NCBI GenBank assembly: GCA_947459295.1
Contig: CANHCY010000001.1
Span: 1-64,000 of the forward strand
Reading direction: 5' to 3'
Length of the DNA stretch: 64,000 nt
Source of the DNA: Chitinophagaceae bacterium
GTDB taxonomy: Bacteria > Bacteroidota > Bacteroidia > Chitinophagales > Chitinophagaceae
Shown here: positions 56,731 to 64,000 of the stretch, piece by piece
How positions within the stretch are numbered: position 1 is the first letter of the stretch
Layout: the number at the start of each line of letters is the position of its first letter
Made by a program: the position numbers and the translations under genes
The notes under the pieces: generated by a model
What the model was told of the DNA's origin: nothing
The model's input: only the letters and a program-made list of their open reading frames with translations
Databases searched by the model: none

Positions 56731-57648
56731 ATGAATTATACCCTCAATCAGCTTCAGGTTTACTTAAAAGTGGTGCAAACCCTGAGTGTAACCAAGGCCT
56801 CCGAGGCGCTTAATTTATCGCAGCCTGCGGTGTCTATTCAATTAAAGAATTTTCAAGATCAATTTGGGGTGCCCTTAATTGAGGTAATTGGCAGAAAAGT
56901 TTACGTCACTGATTTTGGTAAAGAAATAGCCGAAGCTGCTGAAAATATCATCAACCAGGTTTATGCCATCAATTACAAGTCGTTGGCCTATAAAAATCAG
57001 TTAACGGGTCGTTTAAAAATTGCGTCAGTATCTACCGGAAAATATGTGATGCCCTTTTTTTTATCTGGATTCATGCGCCAACATGTAGGTGTTGAACTAT
57101 TAATGGATGTGACCAATAAAAATAAAGTATTTGAAAGTTTAAAAAACAACGAGATTGATTTTGGGCTGGTTTCTTTTTTACCCTCCCTGTTGGACATTGA
57201 AAAACTAGATTTATTGCAGGATAAATTATATTTAGTAGGTAAGCGCGAAACAAATCAAAAAGACAATATTACAGCTAAAAAAATGTTCGAAAACCTGCCA
57301 ATTATATTTAGGGAGCCTGGTTCAGGAACTAGACAGGTGATGGAAAGGTTTTTACAAACTAACAATATTACAGTGCTGCGTAAAATGGAGCTTACGTCTA
57401 ACGAGGCCGTTAAACAGGCACTGATGGCGGGCCTTGGCTATTCTATTATGCCATTTATTGGTATTCGTAAGGAGATTGTGAGTAATGAGCTACAAATTAT
57501 TCCGGTTAAAGGACTTCCCTTCAAAACAACATGGAATTTAATATGGCTAAAAGGAAAGAAGCTGTCGCCAACAGCAGCAGCTTTTTTGGAATATCTGAAA
57601 AAAAATAAAGAACAAATTGTCGCGGATACATTTAGTTGGCACGAATAA
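56731..57648 (+). CDS. LysR-family transcriptional regulator
   Basis: This 305-residue protein has an N-terminal winged HTH (residues about 19-41, VTKASEALNLSQPAVSIQLK) and a C-terminal type 2 periplasmic-binding fold that senses a small ligand. FREPGSGTRQVMERF near residue 190 places it near the CysB/CbbR-like group. It is divergent from icd with an 89-base gap containing a palindrome, which makes icd a likely target, perhaps in response to a TCA metabolite. It precedes the DUF2279-like gene by 36 bases. Confidence 0.93.
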   Translation: MNYTLNQLQVYLKVVQTLSVTKASEALNLSQPAVSIQLKNFQDQFGVPLIEVIGRKVYVTDFGKEIAEAAENIINQVYAINYKSLAYKNQLTGRLKIASVSTGKYVMPFFLSGFMRQHVGVELLMDVTNKNKVFESLKNNEIDFGLVSFLPSLLDIEKLDLLQDKLYLVGKRETNQKDNITAKKMFENLPIIFREPGSGTRQVMERFLQTNNITVLRKMELTSNEAVKQALMAGLGYSIMPFIGIRKEIVSNELQIIPVKGLPFKTTWNLIWLKGKKLSPTAAAFLEYLKKNKEQIVADTFSWHE

Positions 57649-57684
57649 GTTTAAATGATTATTTTACAAGATTAACATAAGTCT

Positions 57685-58638
57685 ATGCGTTTTATTTTTT
57701 GGATGGCAAGTTTATTGTGTGTGGCTTCTGCTCATGCTGGTTCTGATATAGACAGTTTGGTGCCTATAATATCAAAAACACCTTTTTTTAAAAACGCAGA
57801 TACGCTCAATAAAAAAAGGTTTGCATTTGTCAACGGCACTTCTCTTTTAGCTTTATATGGTAGTTATCATTACATCAATAACGCCTGGTGGGCCGATTCG
57901 CGCAAAAGTTTTCATTTTGATGGAGGCGGTTCAAATATTACACAAGCTTTTGATTTTGGAAGAGACGCTATTTATGCAAAGAGCTTAGATAAAATAGGCC
58001 ATTTTTATGGCGCCAGAATTACGAGTGATATTTTTGCACGTGGTATTAGATGGTCTGGCAAAACTGAGGCGCAGTCACTATTGTGGGGTGGCTTATTGGG
58101 CACAGCGGTACAAGGTTTTATTGAAATTAAAGATGGCTATTCGCCCACATGGGGGTTTAGTGTGTACGATTGGATGAGTGGTTCTTTAGGAAGTTTTTAT
58201 CCCTACTTTCAGTCTAAAAGTAAATTCTTAAAAGCAATAGACATCAAGTATAGTTATTATCGAAAGGATAATTACTATTACGATTTTATTAAACGTGAAA
58301 GTAATTTTCAAGACGACTATATGAATTCTACATTTTGGCTCACCTATAATCCTCGCCGGTATAAGCCATCAAGTAAGTGGCCCAAATGGCTTGGAATTTC
58401 TGTGGGACTTGGCGTAGATCACACCCTTAATAATTATTATATTAATATGCCTGGTGGCACTTCAGATTGGGGTAAAGGCGGGTATGAATTTTATTTGGCG
58501 CCAGATATCGATTTCAAGGGCTTACTTCCTAAAAAGCCTTTCTGGCAAACGCTTGCACACGTTTTAAATTATATCAAAGTACCAACACCTGCATTTAGGT
58601 TAAGTAGGAATTCTAAGTTTATGCCTGTGCATTTTTAA
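57685..58638 (+). CDS. DUF2279-like exported protein
   Basis: This 317-residue protein has a signal peptide (cleavage after SAHA, about residue 18). Its central part shows GSYHYINNAWWADSRKSFHFD, then DKIGHFYGARI, and GTAVQGFIEIKDGYSPTWGFSVYDWMSGSLGS, which fit DUF2279, a Bacteroidota family of predicted periplasmic or outer-membrane proteins. Aromatic, alternating sequence in the C-terminus may form membrane strands. The function is unknown. It lies downstream of lysR on the same strand. Confidence 0.72.
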   Translation: MRFIFWMASLLCVASAHAGSDIDSLVPIISKTPFFKNADTLNKKRFAFVNGTSLLALYGSYHYINNAWWADSRKSFHFDGGGSNITQAFDFGRDAIYAKSLDKIGHFYGARITSDIFARGIRWSGKTEAQSLLWGGLLGTAVQGFIEIKDGYSPTWGFSVYDWMSGSLGSFYPYFQSKSKFLKAIDIKYSYYRKDNYYYDFIKRESNFQDDYMNSTFWLTYNPRRYKPSSKWPKWLGISVGLGVDHTLNNYYINMPGGTSDWGKGGYEFYLAPDIDFKGLLPKKPFWQTLAHVLNYIKVPTPAFRLSRNSKFMPVHF

Positions 58639-58655
58639 CGCCACATTGCAAACTT

Positions 58656-59315
58656 TTACTTTACCAAGTAAGGTGCTATAACACCCTGCCATATTTTATA
58701 ACCTTCTGCATTCATATGCAGTTTGTCGGATAAAAATATATGGGTTAGTACTTTACCATTTGCATCAAGCATACTGCTATACACATCGATATAGCTAGAT
58801 CTTTTTTGCTGCTCCATAAAGGTTTTAATCAGCGCATTGCCTTTTTGCATGGTTTCTAAATACTTTTCTCTGCTTGGGCTTGGCTTCATAGAAATATAAG
58901 CGACGGGTACTTTTTTATATTTCGACCTTATAAGTTGGTGTAGTTTTTTTACACGATTTAAAATAGTATCGGCTGTAATGGTTGGCCCACCTGTTAAATC
59001 ATTTTCGCCACAATAAATAATTATTTGTTTAGGGTTGTATTTGAAGATGATGTCTTCTGCGTACATAATCATATGCGGCAGTGATGAACCTCCAAATCCT
59101 CTATTGATAATGGTGTGTTCCGGAAAATATTTTGCAACGTCTTTCCAGTTGGTAAAACTTGAGCTGCCTATTAGTAAAATTGCATTTTTTGGAGGCGTAG
59201 TAATAGAATCTGCTTTTCTAAAAGCATTGATTTCATTGATAAATGGCTGGCTTGTAGCGGTTTCAGCTATTACCATACATGCCAACAAAATAAAAAACTT
59301 AGATAATAATTTCAT
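58656..59315 (-). CDS. Secreted SGNH/GDSL-type hydrolase
   Basis: This 219-residue esterase-like protein has a signal peptide (MKLLSKFFILLACMVIA, cleavage after TATSQ). Block I is LLIGSSSFTNW with the nucleophile Ser, block II NRGFGGSS, block III IYCGENDLTGG, and block V has DKLHMNAEGY with the catalytic Asp-His. The full SGNH set is there. It likely deacylates a carbohydrate or lipid in the periplasm. ATG 59315 is chosen since the longer frame reads through the AraC gene. It is 10 bases downstream of that gene. Confidence 0.87.
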   Translation of the reverse strand: MKLLSKFFILLACMVIAETATSQPFINEINAFRKADSITTPPKNAILLIGSSSFTNWKDVAKYFPEHTIINRGFGGSSLPHMIMYAEDIIFKYNPKQIIIYCGENDLTGGPTITADTILNRVKKLHQLIRSKYKKVPVAYISMKPSPSREKYLETMQKGNALIKTFMEQQKRSSYIDVYSSMLDANGKVLTHIFLSDKLHMNAEGYKIWQGVIAPYLVK

Positions 59316-59325
59316 ACACTTTAGT

Positions 59326-60204
59326 TTAAATAAATACACGATTAATATTGGCGTAATCTTCCCTAAACGCTTTAGGGGTGCAGCCCTTTTTCTTTTTAAA
59401 TATACGGTTGAAGTTAGAAATATTATTGAAACCGCAGTTAAATGCAATCTGACTAATAGGTAAATGGGTATCAATTAACAGCCTTGAAGCTTGCCCTAAT
59501 CTTATTTCTAATAAGTTATCAATAAAACTATTGCCAGTGTGTTGTTTAAAAAATCTACTAAACGAAACTTCTGTCATGTTGGCTAAATTAGCAACGGTTG
59601 CCAGGCTAATTTGCTTGTCAAAATGTTGGTTCAAATAGTCAATCACTTTTTCTACTCTTCTACTATTATATGATTTATTGATATTACTGAAAGTGGCTCC
59701 TGACAGTAGTTGCATGTCATTGGAGGTAGATAGTACATGTAAGATTGACATGAGTTCTAGTACCGATAAAAACCCCTTTTTATTGGCTAATTCAATGATT
59801 CTTTTTTGCACCAAATTGATCGTAAAATTTGAAAAGAGGATACCTTGTTTAGCCTTTTCAAACATTTCTTTGATAAAAAAAAGTTGATTGCGGCGTAAGA
59901 ATTTTTCGTCTATGAGGTCTTTGTGAAATTGAATGGTAATTTCAGATATAATGTTGTTTTTGCATTGATGTGTGGTCCAGCAATGTGGCAAGTTGGGTCC
60001 AACTAAAACAAGTTCTAGTTCATCAATTTCTCCAATATGGTCGCCAATTATTCTTTTGGCACCTTTTGCATTAATGATCAGGTTAATTTCAAACTCTTCA
60101 TGATAATGTAATGGGAAGTCAAATTCGGTTTTTGTTCTAGAAAAAATGGTAAAACAATCACTATTTGTAAGGGGCGTGATTTCTTTTAGTAGGTCATTTT
60201 TCAT
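59326..60204 (-). CDS. AraC-family regulator with cupin sensor domain
   Basis: This 292-residue protein has an N-terminal cupin-like region (FPLHYHEEFEINLIINAKG, residues about 29-47) and a C-terminal double HTH: ISLATVANLANMTEVSFSRFFK, then ISQIAFNCGFNNISNFNRIFKK. This arrangement is that of sugar-responsive AraC regulators such as RhaS/XylS-like proteins. It is divergent from the second susC with a 144-base gap and is probably its regulator. It is upstream of the SGNH hydrolase on the same strand. Confidence 0.92.
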   Translation of the reverse strand: MKNDLLKEITPLTNSDCFTIFSRTKTEFDFPLHYHEEFEINLIINAKGAKRIIGDHIGEIDELELVLVGPNLPHCWTTHQCKNNIISEITIQFHKDLIDEKFLRRNQLFFIKEMFEKAKQGILFSNFTINLVQKRIIELANKKGFLSVLELMSILHVLSTSNDMQLLSGATFSNINKSYNSRRVEKVIDYLNQHFDKQISLATVANLANMTEVSFSRFFKQHTGNSFIDNLLEIRLGQASRLLIDTHLPISQIAFNCGFNNISNFNRIFKKKKGCTPKAFREDYANINRVFI

Positions 60205-60324
60205 AATGCTGATAAAATAATATCATCTCAATTATAACTCTAATATGAGACAAATTAACATTATTTGACTAATAAAATACAATAAAGGGATAAAATAGTA
60301 CCATTATTTATATAAACAACTATT

Positions 60325-60332
60325 TACATTTG
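60325..60332 (+). promoter_or_regulatory. Possible -7 box for the second susC
   Basis: TACATTTG is an exact match to the -7 box, 16 bases before the ATG at 60349. No good -33 element is seen at the proper distance, which would fit dependence on the divergent AraC protein. Confidence 0.35.
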
Positions 60333-60348
60333 ATAAAATCATTGCTAT

Positions 60349-63300
60349 ATGAAAAAAATGTTCATTTTCTTTCTTTTGTTTTTTGCCATCCTAGTTGTTG
60401 AAGGACAGGCACAATCAAAGAAAATCACCGGTAAAGTATTGGACGAAGCCGGCGCTCCAATTAATGGCGCAACAGTAGCCGTTAAAAACTCTAAAGTTGT
60501 TGCGTTAAGTAATGACAAGGGTAATTTTTCTATTGATCTTCCTAGCGGGGCTACTACTATAGTGGTAACATTTGTAGGGATGGAAACAACGGAAGTGAAT
60601 GTCTCAAAGAAAACCTCAGTTACTATTTCATTAAGGTCAACTGCCTCGGCTCTTGCCGACGTGGTTGTAATTGGATATGGTACTGTTAAAAAATCAGACT
60701 TAACCGGTTCTGCTCAAAGACTTAATCGTGAAGATATCATGCGTGATAATCCTGGAAATATATTACAGGCTATGCAAGGTAAATTGGCTGGTGTAAATGT
60801 TACTCAAAACGATGGTGCACCTGGAGCCGGCCTTAGCATTAGAATTCGTGGATCTAATTCATTTTTAGGTGGAACGGAACCTTTATATGTTATTGATGGA
60901 GTACCCTTCAACAATAGTAGTAGTGGTACAACACCAGAATCTTTGGGTGGTGATGAAAAACAAACACTCAATGCGCTTGCTTTTTTAAACCCTAACGATA
61001 TCGAATCTATAGATGTTTTAAAAGATGCGTCTGCAACGGCTATTTATGGATCTCGCGGCGCCAACGGTGTTGTATTAATTACAACTAAAAAAGGCAAGAT
61101 AGGAAAAGATAAGGTTGAACTAAATGTGACAATGGGTTTAGCAGAGGTTTCAAGAAAAATGAGAATGCTGAATCCAATGGAGTATGCAAATTTTCAAAAC
61201 CTAGCCTTCCAAAATGCAAACAAATATGACGGCACTAATTATTCTTTGTTATTTCCTAATCCTTCTGCATTTGAAAATGATAGAAATAACTGGCAGGATA
61301 GAATATTTAGACAAGCGTTCACTCAAAATTATACAGTAAACGTTTCTGGTGCATCTGAAGCAGGTAGCCACAATTTTACCTTTGGTTATGTAGATCAAGA
61401 AGGGGTCATTCAAACTTCAGGCTATAAAAAAATAAACCTTAGTTTTAATTTAAACCGAAATATCAATAAAACATTCCGCATTGGTACAAGTAATGCTATC
61501 TCTAATTCTACAACAAGAGGTGTTAAAACTGGTACAGACAAATCTGATGCTGCAAGTGCTGGGGTGGTTCGTTCTGCGTTAACATACCCTGCTACTATTA
61601 GTATTTTAGATGAGTATGATGGACTGGGTGATGATTTTATTACCAACCCATATATTTATGTGAATGATGTATTAAATAGGGTTACTGCCACTAATATTTT
61701 TTCATCTAACTTTTTAGAAGCCACTATTCATAAGAATTTAAAGTTCAGACAAAATATTGGCTTTAATTATGGAGCAAATACAAGGGATCAATATTATCCT
61801 CGAACTGTCTTTGAAGGATTTGCATCTAAGGGATGGGGTTTAAAATCAGATAATAATTGGTCTAGTATTGTTTCTGAAAGTATCTTAACGTATAATAAAA
61901 AAGTAGATAATCACAGTTTTACTGCTACCGCTGCTTCAACCTTTGAGCAAAATATGGGTAATTCTAAGCGCGCAGAAGCTAAAACATTCCCTAACGATCT
62001 TTTAAAGAACGAAAACCTGCAAGCGGCAGAACAAATTTTGCCAATTGTAACCAATAAATATCAATCTAATTTAGTGTCTGTGTTAGGTCGTTTAAATTAC
62101 ACCTACGCCGATAAGTATATTTTATCTGTATCACATAGAAATGATGGATCTAGCAAATTTGGTAAAGACAATAAGTGGGCCGCTTTTTCTTCGGCAGGTC
62201 TAGCCTGGAAATTACACAAAGAGTCTTTCATCAATAAAATTGATGCGATTAGTGAATTAACATTAAGAGCAAGTTATGGTCAAACTGGTAATCAGGGTAT
62301 TGGCTCTTACGCTTCTTTATCAAAACTAGCTATATACAATTATACATTTAATGGTACGGTGCAAACTGGGTTAGCCGATGACGTATTTGCCGGTCCAGCT
62401 AATGCGCAACTTAAATGGGAAACCACAAATGCATATAATGCTGGTTTAGATTTGGGTTTATTTAATGGACGTATCAATGCGCATGTTGATGTTTACTTAA
62501 AACGTACCAACGACTTATTGCAATACATTACAACACCTGCATCTACAGGGTTTCAGCGTCAGTTAAGAAATTCAGGTTCAGTTGAAAATAAAGGTTTAGA
62601 AATTGCGATGGATGCAACTGTTATCAATAAAAAAGATTTCCAATGGAAAACTAATTTTAATATTTCCTTTAATAGAAATAAAATTATTTCATTGGGTGGA
62701 GATGTTAAAGAACAATTTGCAAGTAATATTTCTACACGAGATGCTCCATTTATTCAGCGTGCAGGATTACCAATTGGAACCTTGTATGGTTACGTAGAAG
62801 ATGGCTATTTTGATAATGAGGCTGAAGTAAGAAACTCATTGGTATTTAGCGGACAACCTTCAAATATTATCAGACGAATGATTGGTGAAGTTAAGTATAG
62901 GAATTTTGACAACGACCCAAGCTCTATTTCTGTTACAGACCGTGTAGTTATTGGAGATGTAAATCCAGATTATACATTTGGTATCACAAATAACTTTAAG
63001 TACAAGAGCTTTGATTTAAGTGTATTTATAAATGGGGTTCAGGGCAACGATATTGTGAATATGAATAGTGTTTGGAATGCTAATATTGGAACTTCTAAAA
63101 ATGTCACTTTAGATATGTTTAATGGGGCATGGAAAGAAGGTGCTGATAATTCTAATGCCATAGCGCCAAAGCCTATTAGACAGTTTTGGAGAACATTGCC
63201 ATTTACTAGAAGATTTATTGAGGATGGTAGTTTTGTTCGTATCAAGAATATCAATCTTGGTTATACACTTCCTGGTAAATTAGTTAAAGGTATTAATGCC

Positions 63301-63465
63301 ATTAAAGTTTCTTTGGGTGTAAACAACCTGTACACTTTTACAAAGTATACAGGATTTGATCCAGAAATAAATAGTTATGGCGATAATCCTGCATTGTTTG
63401 GAGTAGACTTAGGAGGTTTCCCTAATTCAAGAACTTACAATATTGTGATTAAATGCAACTTTTAA
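60349..63465 (+). CDS. SusC/RagA-family TonB-dependent outer-membrane transporter (second)
   Basis: This 1038-residue barrel has a signal peptide (cleavage after EGQAQ, about residue 22), a CarboxypepD_reg-like domain (residues about 25-95), DVVVIGYGTVKKSDLTGS as the TonB-linked motif, and a plug with IRGSNSFLGGTEPLYVIDGVP and DASATAIYGSRGANGVV. It ends in an aromatic strand, NSRTYNIVIKCNF. It differs much from the first SusC in the barrel, suggesting another glycan. The susD gene follows after 20 bases. Confidence 0.95.
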   Translation: MKKMFIFFLLFFAILVVEGQAQSKKITGKVLDEAGAPINGATVAVKNSKVVALSNDKGNFSIDLPSGATTIVVTFVGMETTEVNVSKKTSVTISLRSTASALADVVVIGYGTVKKSDLTGSAQRLNREDIMRDNPGNILQAMQGKLAGVNVTQNDGAPGAGLSIRIRGSNSFLGGTEPLYVIDGVPFNNSSSGTTPESLGGDEKQTLNALAFLNPNDIESIDVLKDASATAIYGSRGANGVVLITTKKGKIGKDKVELNVTMGLAEVSRKMRMLNPMEYANFQNLAFQNANKYDGTNYSLLFPNPSAFENDRNNWQDRIFRQAFTQNYTVNVSGASEAGSHNFTFGYVDQEGVIQTSGYKKINLSFNLNRNINKTFRIGTSNAISNSTTRGVKTGTDKSDAASAGVVRSALTYPATISILDEYDGLGDDFITNPYIYVNDVLNRVTATNIFSSNFLEATIHKNLKFRQNIGFNYGANTRDQYYPRTVFEGFASKGWGLKSDNNWSSIVSESILTYNKKVDNHSFTATAASTFEQNMGNSKRAEAKTFPNDLLKNENLQAAEQILPIVTNKYQSNLVSVLGRLNYTYADKYILSVSHRNDGSSKFGKDNKWAAFSSAGLAWKLHKESFINKIDAISELTLRASYGQTGNQGIGSYASLSKLAIYNYTFNGTVQTGLADDVFAGPANAQLKWETTNAYNAGLDLGLFNGRINAHVDVYLKRTNDLLQYITTPASTGFQRQLRNSGSVENKGLEIAMDATVINKKDFQWKTNFNISFNRNKIISLGGDVKEQFASNISTRDAPFIQRAGLPIGTLYGYVEDGYFDNEAEVRNSLVFSGQPSNIIRRMIGEVKYRNFDNDPSSISVTDRVVIGDVNPDYTFGITNNFKYKSFDLSVFINGVQGNDIVNMNSVWNANIGTSKNVTLDMFNGAWKEGADNSNAIAPKPIRQFWRTLPFTRRFIEDGSFVRIKNINLGYTLPGKLVKGINAIKVSLGVNNLYTFTKYTGFDPEINSYGDNPALFGVDLGGFPNSRTYNIVIKCNF

Positions 63466-63485
63466 ATTTTTATAAAACTTATTAT

Positions 63486-64000
63486 ATGAAAATTAATAAA
63501 TTAAATAGCTGGAAAATTTTATTGCCAGTTTTGATATTTTCAGCCTTTTCTTGTCAGAAGGTTTTAGAAGAAAAGCCGCTTTCTTTTTTATCTCCCGAAA
63601 ATTTCTATAAGAACGAGGCAGATGCTAAAGCAGCAATCAATGCCGTATACGGTGCACTATATACTTACGATCTGTATTTGCAGCCTATGTGGAATTTAAC
63701 GATGCTAGATGATGATCATGTATCAGGAGCTGATTGGTTTTTAGGTACATCAGGTGCTGGAAACCCACAGGGATATTGGGGTGTTGATGGACCATGGGTA
63801 GGTTGTTATTCTGTAATTGCTAGAGCAAATACCGTTTTAGAAAATGTAAGCACTATTAATACCAATATAGATCCTGCCGTAAAAAATAGAATTTTAGGAG
63901 AAGCTTATTTTTTTAGAGGTTGGGCTTATTTCCAATTGGTACAGTTGTATGGTGGCGTACCTATTCGCTTAAAGTCTTTATCCTTAGATCCAACAGCAAG
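63486..64000 (+). CDS. SusD/RagB-family lipoprotein, 5' part
   Basis: The frame opens at ATG 63486 and is still open at the right edge, giving about 171 residues. It begins with a lipoprotein signal (LLPVLIFSAFSCQKV, Cys22), then LEEKPLSFLSPENFYKNEADAKAAINAVYGAL, and the SusD helix motif ILGEAYFFRGWAYFQLVQLYGGVP near residue 140. It partners the SusC just upstream. The rest is outside the window, so the glycan enzymes of this locus cannot be seen. Confidence 0.92.
   Translation, partial: MKINKLNSWKILLPVLIFSAFSCQKVLEEKPLSFLSPENFYKNEADAKAAINAVYGALYTYDLYLQPMWNLTMLDDDHVSGADWFLGTSGAGNPQGYWGVDGPWVGCYSVIARANTVLENVSTINTNIDPAVKNRILGEAYFFRGWAYFQLVQLYGGVPIRLKSLSLDPTA

Noticed and set aside
59035..59463. 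Plus-strand open frame of 142 codons
   Set aside because: Antisense to the SGNH hydrolase and AraC genes and without a credible start or motif.
59316..59474. N-terminal extension of the SGNH hydrolase
   Set aside because: It would read through the AraC gene's 3' end in another frame. The ATG at 59315 starts a normal signal peptide.

Overview
The window is a piece of a Bacteroidota chromosome, most likely family Chitinophagaceae. The indications are SusC/SusD pairs, a type IX secretion sorting domain on a secreted subtilase, many Sec signal peptides ending in AQ and lipoprotein signals, start codons preceded by A/T-rich sequence rather than Shine-Dalgarno boxes, several matches to the Bacteroidota -7 promoter box (TAnnTTTG), a short NuoG, and a dihydroorotase with the Bacteroidota-type DQVHFREPG motif. 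Genus-level assignment is inference. Protein calls come from motif recognition, not database searches.

Layout. 1-12.06 kb: a respiratory complex I operon, from the tail of nuoB through nuoC-D-E-F-G-H-I-J-K-L-M-N, all on the plus strand. 12.1-18.6 kb: a MacB/FtsX-like permease, two minus-strand secreted proteins (a small CarboxypepD_reg-like protein and a 1272-residue subtilase with a type IX sorting tail) and a small lipoprotein. 18.6-34.2 kb: mostly housekeeping: mfd, a 68-residue protein, gyrB, an AraC regulator with a Cys cluster, an amidohydrolase lipoprotein, fumC, an alkaline-phosphatase-superfamily protein, an enoyl-CoA hydratase paired with a free-standing B12-binding subunit, gltX, a polysaccharide deacetylase, tatD and tRNA-Ser(GGA).

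34.2-51.7 kb: an unusual polysaccharide-utilisation-like locus beginning just after tRNA-Ser. It has a ROK repressor, a GlcNAc 2-epimerase-family protein, a secreted FAD oxidoreductase, SusC, SusD, a GH92 alpha-mannosidase-family enzyme, two paralogous GHL10-family glycosidases on opposite strands, an AmpG-like MFS permease, a DUF4434 protein and a phosphodiester glycosidase (NAGPA). It has no recognisable classical endoglycanase. The composition points to uptake and intracellular processing of an amino-sugar glycan, perhaps cell-wall or phosphodiester-linked. This is the best candidate for an undescribed system. Two genes in it must start at TTG, and AGA arginine codons are commoner than in the nuo operon.

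51.7-56.7 kb: a tight minus-strand run of icd, a 94-residue protein, a DUF6671-like zinc-ribbon protein, a Sua5-type tRNA t6A synthase and pyrC. A divergent LysR gene sits beside icd with a palindrome between them. 57.7-64 kb: a DUF2279-like protein, an SGNH hydrolase, a cupin-AraC regulator and a second SusC/SusD pair whose SusD runs off the window. No CRISPR array, transposase, integrase or rRNA was seen, and no stretch over 300 bases lacks a gene. The longest gene-free stretch, about 215 bases after tRNA-Ser, is packed with inverted repeats.
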